Assembly (NCBI GenBank): GCA_002900995.3
Contig: PJEW03000014.1
Location: forward strand, 9,139 to 73,138
From: Ganoderma boninense
Lineage: Eukaryota > Basidiomycota > Agaricomycetes > Polyporales > Polyporaceae
Reading direction: 5' to 3'
DNA length: 64,000 nucleotides
The stretch's first letter is position 1; every line of letters begins with the position of its first letter. The translations under genes were made by a program, and so were the position numbers. The notes beneath the pieces are model-generated. The model worked only from the letters and a program-made list of their open reading frames with translations. It was not told the DNA's origin and searched no databases. This document shows, one piece after another, positions 1-8,488 of the stretch.

Positions 1-246
1 GATCTCAAGGTGCCTACGTCTTGGCGTCGACGCTGTTGGGAAGGGATGAGACTGCGCGGCTTATGGAAGCTGGACATTTCAACGGGTCTCGGAAGCGGAA
101 GTCGCCGTCTTCAGCGACCGCTGTTGATTCACCACCATGTCATCGTCGCCGTACCTGACCATCGAGGCGAAGGTCGCGTGGTTCCCCTTGTGTCTCATAT
201 CCTAGCATCTCAAGTGTTCGCATGTATCGCATATTGCATATCGGAA

Positions 247-306
247 GTCGCGGATGTCGCGTCGCAGATGTCGCGTCGCAGATGTCGCGTCGCAGATGTC
301 GCGTCG
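247..306. repeat. 14-bp tandem repeat, four copies
   Basis: Four head-to-tail copies of a 14-bp unit (GTCGCAGATGTCGC; the first copy carries G for A) followed by a partial fifth. The unit length is not a multiple of three and no supported gene surrounds it, so this is a minisatellite rather than a protein repeat. Confidence 0.85.
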
Positions 307-1036
307 AAGGTTTATCGCATAATACAATTCTCATCGCTCATCTTCTCATGGATTGTATCTTACCAAAGCCAAGTTTATACGACCAGTCCCCTGCAGAGGT
401 GGTTTTTACATGGACATCTTCCTGATGGGGTCATTCTCTGCAGGCAACCCACCCCGAACACCCTCGGCTGACAGTCACACCTGTGCTCAGAGTCGCACCT
501 ATGTTGAGTCTCTCAGTACAACCACCCTCTGAAAGTCGCGTATGCCTAACGGTCGCCATCTCTCCTGATGAACCCCGTAAACGTGGACATCGCCACCGTA
601 GTGGCCTCAGGGTCGCAGACCCTGGCGTTGAGCCTCCGACGAAGTTGTGTGGCTGTGAACCAAGGACGATGAACTAAGCCAGAAGAGAAGCTTCCATACA
701 AAAGCAGGTGTCGCGGGTAATTACTGGCAAGCGCCTATGCTGTTCAAAACAGGCAGGTCGGACGAGGAGTTATCGGAGCCGAACCTGCCGTGACGTGGCG
801 ACAAGCGCAAGCGCCCAGACCCTGCATCGTCGCGTGCAGCCGCAGTACATAAGGGCGTGTCCTTCACCTTTCCTTCGTCGCTCACTGTCTTCTGCAACCT
901 CCGACATGGACACGTCCCCATCCTCCCTCAAGGGCAAAGAAAGGCCGTCGGCATTGGAATCGGCGCGATTATAGGGAAACAAAAAGGGCCTAAGTTAGGG
1001 TTAGACCTGGGTTACTGCTACAGCACAGGCCCATTT
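307..1036. other. No supported gene (1-1036 apart from the 14-bp repeat)
   Basis: Open frames are short and overlap each other. An ATG near 905 opens a short Ser/Lys/Glu-containing frame that could be the first codons of a retroelement gag, but nothing downstream supports it. A 10-bp stretch made of TTAGGG-type units at 995-1004 is too short to be telomeric. Confidence 0.5.
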
Positions 1037-1427
1037 GCTCCGCAGATGCACCCTTCGTGCATCTGCGGAGCACGAAAGCTAGGCTTACGTGCTTCAAAAG
1101 CCGCGCGGATGCACAGCAGGTGCATCCGCTGGACGTGCGCTGCTATGCTTCAAAAAGCTGCTATGCATTCAAAAACAGCGCGGATGCACAGCAGGTGCAT
1201 CCGCTGGGCTTGTACTACCCTGATGGCTTCAACGGACATCTCGGCTCTGACAGGATGTGTTGTGTAGCTAAAAATGGAGCAGATGCACTGCAGGTGCATC
1301 TGCGCTGTTTTTGGAGACTACGAGCCCTCTTTTACCAGCGGATGCACTCTGTGTGCATCCGCGCCCGAGATGCAAGCATTGGACCCCATAGATTTAACCC
1401 TAAGATATAGCGTCCGAGCTATACAAC
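1037..1427. repeat. Array of five short perfect hairpins (repeat X, forward copy)
   Basis: Five palindromes at 1040-1068, 1105-1129, 1180-1204, 1279-1303 and 1338-1362. Each has a 10-12 bp perfect stem on the core GATGCAC/GTGCATC and a loop of exactly five nucleotides. Two stem classes occur (GCGG paired with CCGC, GCAG paired with CTGC), so changes in one side are matched in the other. Reading frames in the block carry stops and are not credible genes. The block ends at a 24-bp stretch that recurs inverted 41 bp further on. Confidence 0.85.
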
Positions 1428-1800
1428 AGATGTGGGTCGTGGGTCCAAGCTACTAGCTTCCACATCTAGTTGTATAGCTCGGACGCTATATCTTAGGGTT
1501 AAATCTATGGGGTCCAATGCTTGCATCTCGGGCGCGGATGCACACAGAGTGCATCCGCTGGTAAAAGAGGGCTCGTAGTCTCCAAAAACAGCGCAGATGC
1601 ACCTGCAGTGCATCTGCTCCATTTTTAGCTACACAACACATCCTGTCAGAGCCGAGATGTCCGTTGAAGCAATCAGTTGAAGCCATCCGCGCTGTAGTAC
1701 AGCAGCCAGCGGATGCACCTGCTGTGCATCCGCGCGGCTTTTGAAGCACGTAAGCCTAGCTTTCGTGCTCCGCAGATTGTATCTGCAAAATATAGTGCTT
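1428..1800. repeat. Inverted copy of repeat X with 41-bp spacer
   Basis: After a 41-bp spacer (1428-1468, itself ending in AGATGTGG/CCACATCT complementarity) the preceding block repeats in reverse orientation, forming a fold-back of about 0.75 kb. This inverted copy has fewer hairpins than the forward copy and than its mirror in the right arm, so hairpin number varies between copies. Confidence 0.8.
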
Positions 1801-2006
1801 TAGGCCTTCAGAAGGGCGCTGTTGCACCATAGGTGCATCTGCGCTCTCTGAGGGTGCGATCTCTGCTCTCTTGACAGTGTTGATGCACTCTGGCAGGTCG
1901 ACTGGGCTGTTTTACACAGGAGGGTGTACGTCTCAAGCTCCTCAACATCGACCGCGGTGGGGAGTATCACATTCTGTTCGTATTTAGGCTTCTGAGCCTG
2001 TGTCCG

Positions 2007-2066
2007 CTCACCTCAGTCCTGCGTACCAGTACTCACCTCAGGCCCGCGTACCAGTACTGAGGTGAG
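2007..2066. repeat. 25-bp direct repeat with inverted third unit
   Basis: Two 25-bp direct repeats beginning CTCACCTCAG (2007 and 2032) are followed by the reverse complement of that decamer at 2057-2066, so the block starts and ends with an inverted pair. It is mirrored in the right arm near 28910-28973. Confidence 0.8.
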
Positions 2067-2157
2067 CACTCCATTGCTAACTTATCGAGGACTCTCGCTA
2101 ATGTTGTATCATAGTGCTTTCTCTATAGGTACATACATTAGTAATATAGTATGCTTT

Positions 2158-2635
2158 TGACCCGTGGCTTTGCCACGATGCTTCGCCTTCGGCTCAGTAC
2201 AGTTACTTATTGTGTGCAGTAAATAGTATTGTTCCACCCGTTGACAATGGCATGGCTTCGCCTTCGGCTCAGCAGAATGAGCCTTGTGTCTCAAGTCTCA
2301 TTGAACCTGAAAATTTTCAACAAATGTTAGCTGTTGAGCGTGGTGCAAACAGTACACCCGTGGATACTGACCACAAAGTTCAAGTTGTTTTCAACTCCCA
2401 CTTAAATAGACTGAGGGGCACGGCGAGTAGTTGCTCTTCACCCTCTTCGCACTGGAGTTTGTTTCGACCCGTGGCTTTGTCACGATGATTATTGCTTCGC
2501 CTCCGGCTCAGCCCCAGGACACGCCGGAAAGAGCTGGAAGTATTTGAATAAGGATTCAGTTGAAATAAAATACCTGTAACATTACTACTGCGAGTGTCAG
2601 TATGCTTAATGCTTCGCCTTTGGCTCAGCGGAGTA
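2158..2635. repeat. GC-rich hairpin words in AT-rich DNA
   Basis: The motif GCTTCGCCTTCGGCTCAG and close variants occurs four times (about 2177, 2251, 2489, 2611). Twice it is near GACCCGTGGCTTTGCCACG-type sequence, which contains a perfect GTGGC/GCCAC mini-hairpin. The surroundings are AT-rich and non-coding. The arrangement resembles GC clusters of fungal mitochondrial DNA, but no mitochondrial gene is present, so only a repeat family is claimed. Mirrored at about 28344-28821. Confidence 0.65.
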
Positions 2636-3990
2636 GAAGCCTGCGGTAGTAGTAGACTCAAAAGTGCATAAAACTGAAGGATATATATGAGTGACAAACC
2701 AACAACCTCGGAGCCACTACTAAATATTCACTAATCATACATGCATAGGAGCCTGTGCGCTCACCCGTTGGGGTATCAAGTCCTGTGTTATGCTGCTTGA
2801 AACCGTGAGTCTTGATTTTGTTCCCGACAGGAACCCGTGCAGCCCCGGTGTGCATCCTTAAATGCTAATTATATTTCGCCTGAGTTATTGAAGGCCACAC
2901 CAGGCCCGTGGCAGCATCCACTGGCCCATGCTTGCAACTTTCCCGTCGCTTCAAAATGCCAGGTACAGTTTGTCGACAGGATGGTGACCATGGGCTCACG
3001 CTGCGCGCTGCAAATCCAAGACATCCTATTCCTGTAAGACCCGCCCATGAAAAACGCACACATTTAAAAGACACAGTGACGCCTCAACAACCACTCAATA
3101 TACCCCTTTGCGCTGCCAGTGCTACCCGTGGCGCGTTCAAGTGCCAATGCTTTAAGTTTCAAGACCCGCCTAAGAACATAGTTCAGGTAAATATGCATAG
3201 CACCCCCTTTCACTTACCCATGTGAGTAGGTAATACCTAAATGTTGTCAATTGATCTGGTGTCTGTCAGCGCTGCCAGTGGTTCGAATGGTGGGACTCTC
3301 AACGTCCTGGCTTGCGCTACGCACGTCGTGTCTACCAAAAAGGGCTTGCGCTGCGTGCTTCACCTCAATAGCCGGCGCACATGGCAAATCCACGTGGCAC
3401 CATGTGGCAAAGATGCCCCCACGTCCCATTCTTTTATGATATCCCAGTCCGGTGTACCGGTACCAAGTGCTTTCTCTATAGGTTATGAGCCCTCCCTTCT
3501 AGGCAGACGTGCACCTTATCACCTTCCTAATCCCACGATGGCATCTGTGAAACTCGGTGACAATCTCTCATCCAATTGCCATACCCGCTATTCATATACC
3601 AGGCCTCGCTGGACTTGGCTCCAGTCTGGCTCACCGTCCCACCGCTCGGAAGCCAAATCCCGTCATCCTTATCAAGTACTGTGCCTCTTCCGCCTGCTAT
3701 GTGCCTGCCACGCCACGCCAAGTTCTACCAAACACCGCACCAAAGTACCCACACTGGAACAGCTGCCTTTGACCGGTGCACATGCGCTGGGACCACCACA
3801 ACCTGGCAGTCACCTAGACACATGCGCTGGACTGGAGAGTCACACCGTGGAGCGGGCTCGCCGCCGGAAGGAGTCACGTAGGCTGGGTGGCACCACGGAA
3901 ATAGGGCACGTGGCAGAGCATGACTGGAGTGGCCGTAGGCGCAAAAATAGAGGGTTAGGGTGATCATGGACCTCTACATCTCTCCCCCAC
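2636..3990. other. No recognised gene
   Basis: No frame shows a recognisable domain. A 240-codon open frame (3241-3963, +) is low complexity and has several comparable frames over it. Words such as GCGCTGCCAGTG and GGCTTGCGCT recur locally, suggesting an old duplicated repeat. The whole section is mirrored in the right arm. Confidence 0.4.
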
Positions 3991-3996
3991 TGAGAC

Positions 3997-4895
3997 TTGA
4001 ACCGTCCTCAGTTCATGACCAGCGATCGGTGGTGGAACTCGCCAGATGTGGCGCGGCCACTGCTGGGGATAAAAGCTGAAGGCGACTGTACCACGCCCCC
4101 GACGTCTTTTGCCATGGCGGACTTCTCAATGATGCTGGAAATCCTGCGCCTGCGCCAGAGCACTCAGCAAACCCTACGGCCCTATGCCCTCCGTGCCAGG
4201 ACTGCTGACTGGGAAGCATTCAAGGCAGCGTGTACAGACAAGTCATGTCCGTTCCGCCACCAGGTGGCATACGAGTTCTTTGCGTTGTTGGTATGTTGGT
4301 GCCCGAGACGTCCGCCGCGCGACTGACCTTCGCTGACAGGAACATTTGCATGCTTTGGACTTCCACGACCCAAGCACATTACACGTGCATCCTCATTGAC
4401 CAGTACTGTAATGAAATAACACACGAGGGGTTGGCGACTGCAGAAGAGATGGTGTTCCAGACCTGTACCGTGTTCAACAATTACCGGCTTGACTATCAGC
4501 TTCTTGAAGAGTGCTACACGACGCCCCACGAGATGCTCCCGATATAGCACGACTGGCAGCGCACCATCCACCATGCCACTTGCACCGAAAATTAACCTGT
4601 GCGAGTACCCGTTGAGAATCCTCCTTCCGTCCTCGCGCGTGGCGTCGTGGTTGAGAGTCCCCAAGGAAGCGACTAAAGTGAGCGCGCATCGTCGACAGTC
4701 AGAGCGCACACCTTGGGCGGAGACTCTTCAGGTGATGCGGACGAGTCTAGCACTAGCGACACTAGTGCTCCCTCGGGAGAGTGCTGGGGAGGCGCTCCCG
4801 GTAGAGGTGAACGGAGCCAACGGCCCACGAGTCCCGGAGTAAATGCCATAGCGCCTCGAAAATGCACAGCACTGCATTACGTAGAAGGAGGTTGA
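3997..4895 (+). other. Unassigned ORF pair, possibly spliced
   Basis: A frame of about 109 codons (3997-4326, +) runs into a possible intron (GTATGT near 4289, CTGACAG near 4340). A second plus-strand frame at 4230-4547 carries plausible globular sequence but ends in stops. A 175-codon frame on the opposite strand (4182-4709) covers the same bases. I recognise no domain and cannot choose the coding strand. It lies about 200 bp upstream of the cysteine-cluster gene and is duplicated in the right arm at about 26093-26991. Confidence 0.25.
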
Positions 4896-5068
4896 GGTGC
4901 CGTATTTTGAAAAGCATGTGAGGCGGTGTGGCTGTGCAACAATGAGCGGGTGACAGGAGAGAGGGAGAGAAGTGTAGTGTTAGCTAGGGCCACTGTACTT
5001 CACCACACACCTATAAACTTGCACTGTCACTTCACCATTCCTCCTTCCCCTTCATCTGCGCACCTACT

Positions 5069-6189
5069 ATGTCTGACCCCGTCCCCTCTGACATTCCTGG
5101 TGACATTTTCTTGACTGCCTACGCCCACCACTTCTGATACGTCCCTCCTGAGGAGAAAGACCAGACATATTTCGATGAGCTCGGCCTCGTCCCGCTGTCG
5201 GCCCTTGTCGCTGACTTCGAGAGCCAACACCACCCTTTCCCCGCGCTCGTGTATGCCGACTTCGGAGCACGCTTCCTGGCTCTTGCTGATGACATGCCAC
5301 CTCTTACCCTCCCAGATCCTCTCTTCGAGCAGGCCTTTGCTGTGGTGGCTCACCACAACCCAGACCCCTGCGCCTCCAACACCTTCCTCTGCGCCTATTC
5401 TCGACGGTCCCAGGCACGCACTGAACATGACGTCTATGCCACTGACCGGCCCATGCGGGGCCAGGGCTTGGCAAGCAACGCGTCACTGTCTGATGACGTG
5501 AAGGAGCTAAAGGACGACTCCTATGCCGCCACCATCTTCGAGAACTATGGAGAGCCAGATGACGCTAGTGGAACTTCTCCGTCTGGTGACAGCGTGGGGC
5601 TGCCTGCTCCTTCAGCTGGAAGAGCCTCCATTGCTGGGCCTCTCCCCTTCCTTGGCGTATACTGGCCACTGTACGCCCAGCGTCCTGCCCCAAAGCGTGC
5701 CTATCACTTGTCCTCAAGTGGCGACCCTTTGTACTCGCCCACTCTACCGGCCGCTAAACATCCTCACGCTGATGCGCCTCATCCACTGCCCTCTCCTGTG
5801 ACCGCCATGCTGTTGCCTTCCACTGCCCTGTCTGCGCGCTCCAACAAGAAGGGCCCGCTCTTTGTTTTCCCGGGGAAGTGCAACCATTGCCGCCACTGCC
5901 AACAGCTATGCGTCTTCTCTCCTTCCGTGCCCCAGTGCGACAGCTGCGCCAAAGCGAAGACCCGCTGCCACTACTACCTCCAGAATCAGAATGGGGTAAT
6001 TGGCAGCTCCCAGCTCGCCTTTGCCACCTTCAACGGGGTCGGCTTCTTGTTCCCTCTGGACCTCACATGCGGTGAACGTACATGCTGTTAGGAACAGACC
6101 AGCCGCTGAACCAGCTACGCCAAAAGGACGCAATGTCAAGCTTGGCTTGACACTTGGCTGGTACTATATATGTAGCTTGTAATGCCTGT
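5069..6189 (+). pseudogene. Cysteine-cluster protein gene, 5' part (left arm)
   Basis: The frame starts at ATG 5069 and runs to 6091 in one frame, interrupted by a single TGA at 5135-5137 (codon 23). The mirror copy has the same stop, so it predates the duplication. The protein is Pro/Ser-rich and acidic in the middle. Near its end is a cysteine-rich module, CNHCRHCQQLC followed about 13 residues later by CDSCAKAKTRC, which could bind zinc but is not the classical Zn2Cys6 spacing. A TATA-like stretch and likely splice signals follow 6091. In this arm the middle of the gene is deleted at 6189/6190 and gypsy element A follows directly. The 3' end survives at 12718-12844. Function unknown. Similar cysteine-cluster ORFs are, to my knowledge, common near agaricomycete transposons. 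Confidence 0.6.
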
Positions 6190-6650
6190 TGTCATGAACG
6201 GCACGCTCAGCACCTACCCCGGCGTCTCTCTTTCCCTTTTTGGACTGTTTGCCTCCCGCGTCGTCCTTATTGTCCTCCGTTGTTTAGCAAACCTGTCCCT
6301 TGTTCTCGCAGTACAATAACTCCTGTTACCCATTGTTCCCATCGTCATTGTACTACATACCATTGTTCTTCCACTGGTTCCCGTGTCCATAGTTACCTAT
6401 TGTCCCCGGTTCCCATTGTCCGCTACATGTATATAAGACCTGTACTTTGCTACCTGGAGACCTCAGTTTCGACCTCTTGTCTCCAGGTAAGCCTCGCTGT
6501 ATTCTCGCTCGTTAGTTACTCGCTCAATACATCTTGTCTCCAGCCTGACTGTCGAGCCCTGCTCCGCTCTCGCTGCACAAGTGCTCGTCGACGCCCCCTG
6601 CTCGTCTCGTAAGCCTCCTCCCTGATCTTACTCGACAGCCAGTCGTAACA
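6190..6650 (+). repeat. Element A 5' LTR (left copy)
   Basis: A 461-bp LTR, TGTCATG to GTAACA, nearly identical to 12254-12712, 17715-18173, 23795-24253 and 30457-30916. It contains a TATA box at 6430-6437 and an 11-bp perfect inverted repeat (6451-6461 with 6479-6489). Confidence 0.95.
6430..6489 (+). promoter_or_regulatory. LTR promoter with hairpin and self-primer sequence
   Basis: TATATAAG (6430-6437) is followed by TACCTGGAGAC and, after 17 bases, its perfect complement GTCTCCAGGTA. The loop holds AGTTTCGACCT (6465-6475), 35 bp downstream of the TATA box, where transcription would be expected to start. That 11-mer is the exact complement of the site just after the LTR. The start site itself is inferred. 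Confidence 0.75.
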
Positions 6651-6652
6651 TT

Positions 6653-6663
6653 AGGTCGAAACT
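6653..6663 (+). other. Primer-binding site, self-priming type
   Basis: AGGTCGAAACT lies two bases after the LTR end, in the PBS position. It does not begin with TGG as a tRNA-primed site would. It is the perfect reverse complement of 6465-6475 in the LTR. In Tf1 the first 11 nucleotides of the mRNA fold onto such a site and are cleaved to make the primer; the layout here matches. Confidence 0.8.
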
Positions 6664-6962
6664 TCTACACGAGCACCGGCGTACTCCACACACATTCTTT
6701 CCTTCTCGTACGGTACGCACTTAGATCCTCTGTGTTGGCCTAGCGTAGTACGCACTCTAGTCACACCATCGGACGTGGTCTCGGTGCAACCTGAGGCTTG
6801 CCACTCTTAGTGGTACAGTACGCGGAAAGCTCCTAACACAAGACCCCGGTACTGACAGAAGTGGTCCGCCTCACGGCGTGGGAGGCTAGAGAAAGGCGGC
6901 GAAACAAAGCCAAGGCAGAACACCCTTGGGCTCGTGTCCCTTGGGCTAAGACACAGCAATAG

Positions 6963-7619
6963 GCCGAGGAGGCTGAGCAGACAGTGTCGGATCGTGCACC
7001 TGCCGTTTTCTATTCCTGGGATAGGAAGCGAGCTACCTCCACTCCCCTCACCGTGGCTTGCAGTCAAAGGCCACACGCATTTCACAGCACCGCGGTCGAA
7101 GACCAGCACTGGAACACCACCGAACAACAGTGGTTTGTTTGCGACCGCCAGCCCTGCCCACACCGCGACTTCACCTTTGACTGGACACCCACCCAGTGGG
7201 CTCCATTCCACCCCTTTACCTGCCCACACCCTAGCCAACAGCAGGCGATCTTAGACCGACTCGCCCAGCCACCGCCAGCCCCCTCTACAAGGCCCACACG
7301 GGCAGCTGTTGCTGCTGCACGAAGTCGCCCCAGCACCCGGCCCCCCAGCCGTGCCCCCAGTCGTGTACCCAGTGGGACCGCCACCCCCAGTCGATCCACA
7401 GGTTCCCCCGCTCTTGACAAAACTATCGCACTCGTTACTGAACGGCTCGGACAACGACGAAGCTCAAACCCCTCATCACCCATTGCGTCGACTTCTAAGG
7501 CAGAAGAGAAGCCTGAAGTAAAGAAGGAACTGAAACCGAAAGCTACCAGTTCCAGCACCCCGCAATCGTCGTCCTCGTCCAAACCTCCTCCTGCACCCAA
7601 TCCTCCTCCCGCACCCACC
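6963..7619 (+). other. AUG-free leader with open frame joined to gag (left copy)
   Basis: From the LTR TATA box to 7619 there is no ATG in any frame. The frame in phase with gag is nevertheless open from 6963 (after a TAG at 6960-6962) for 219 codons and reads as a Pro/Ser/Arg-rich segment. The right copy is strongly diverged here but keeps related amino acids in the same frame, for example STGSP and LVTERLGQRR, and also lacks ATG. Either the segment is translated from a non-AUG codon, or it is a long scanning leader. The conserved frame favours the first. Confidence 0.55.
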
Positions 7620-8453
7620 ATGACCACTCCTGCCCCTGCACAGGCGTTCGACACCTCCAAGCTCCTCTCCCAGATTGCCCCACGCGAATACGATGGAAAA
7701 TCCGCACAGGATGGTCTCCGCTTTGTGTCTGCCGCTCAGATCTACTACAACACCCTTACGGCAGTAGCGGTTGGCACGCCTAGCGACGTCATATGGATGA
7801 CCATCCTCAGTAAGCTCACGGAAGGAGCAGCAGCCTGGGCTGGCCCCCACATTGTAAAGCTCGCCGGCGGAACTAGCCCTTGGGCAGACTATGGCGAATT
7901 CAGCACGGCCTTCAAGGATCACTTCTGTGCGGCTGATGACAAGGAGGCTGCCATCGCTGAACTGGTCAAGCTCTGCAAGGCATACCGCAAGGTCGGCACA
8001 GTCCAGGAGTATACGGCGCAGTTCAATGCAGCTGCAGCGCGGACCGGCTTCGGCGACGAGGACAAACGCGAACGCTACCGCTCTGGCCTGCCTCCCAGGC
8101 TCCAGGACGTCCTCGCCACCAGTGCTCACGACATCTCGGACCTCACCAAAATCCAGAAGGTGGCGCTGTCGCTCGACCAGGCCCTCGTCACCAGAGAGAA
8201 AGAACGGCCAAAGTCGTTTGGATGGAAGAAGAAGGGGGAGAAGGTGGCTGCTACTGGGAAGAAGCCGTTCCCAGGAAACTGCTACATCTGTGGCCAGCCC
8301 GGACATCGTAAGTATGACTGCCCGCAAAAGAGTCAGCAAGCTGCTTCCTCGTCCACTGCAACTACGGAAGTAGCAGCTCTTCAGGCCCAGGTCAAGGTGA
8401 TGGAGGAGAAGATCGCGGCCCTTACAACCGCCGAGAAGAAGGAGGGTTTCTGA
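7620..8453 (+). CDS. Gag (capsid/nucleocapsid), element A left copy
   Basis: 277 residues from the first ATG of the transcript, in a strong context (CCACCATGA). Gag forms the cytoplasmic virus-like particle and packages element RNA. The central part, about residues 10-180, has the look of a retrotransposon gag/capsid domain, with conserved W and YTAQF-type helices. A single CCHC zinc knuckle, CYICGQPGHRKYDC, sits at residues 221-234, followed by a short predicted coiled coil to the end. The frame ends in TGA directly after a GGGTTTC slippery heptamer that shifts ribosomes into pol. In-frame sequence continues upstream without ATG, so an N-terminally extended form is possible. Confidence 0.85.
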   Translation: MTTPAPAQAFDTSKLLSQIAPREYDGKSAQDGLRFVSAAQIYYNTLTAVAVGTPSDVIWMTILSKLTEGAAAWAGPHIVKLAGGTSPWADYGEFSTAFKDHFCAADDKEAAIAELVKLCKAYRKVGTVQEYTAQFNAAAARTGFGDEDKRERYRSGLPPRLQDVLATSAHDISDLTKIQKVALSLDQALVTREKERPKSFGWKKKGEKVAATGKKPFPGNCYICGQPGHRKYDCPQKSQQAASSSTATTEVAALQAQVKVMEEKIAALTTAEKKEGF

Positions 8454-8488
8454 TTAGAGCCGCACTGGACGCTGCGCGTGCCGGCTCT
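8444..8488 (+). promoter_or_regulatory. Programmed -1 frameshift signal between gag and pol
   Basis: GGGTTTC (8444-8450) lies in the gag frame as G GGT TTC, immediately before the gag TGA (8451-8453), and fits X XXY YYZ. After a 5-base spacer a hairpin begins: AGAGCCGCAC (8456-8465) pairs with GTG, a bulged C, and CGGCTCT (8478-8488), leaving a 12-base loop. The -1 frame is open from here into protease. The mirror copy (about 21939-21983) has the same sequence. Confidence 0.8.

Noticed and set aside
244..310. CRISPR-like array
   Set aside because: Direct 14-bp tandem repeat without spacers; the organism is eukaryotic.
10..471. 153-codon ORF at the window start
   Set aside because: Runs through the 14-bp minisatellite, has competing frames on both strands and no domain.
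995..1004. TTAGGG-type repeats, also GGGTTAGGG near 3953 and its mirror
   Set aside because: Under two units long and internal to repeats; not a telomere or subtelomere signal on their own.
4182..4709. 175-codon reverse-strand ORF
   Set aside because: Overlaps equally plausible plus-strand frames and has no recognisable domain; not called as a gene.
5878..5990. Zn2Cys6 transcription factor
   Set aside because: Cysteine spacing does not match the six-cysteine binuclear cluster and there is no regulator domain.
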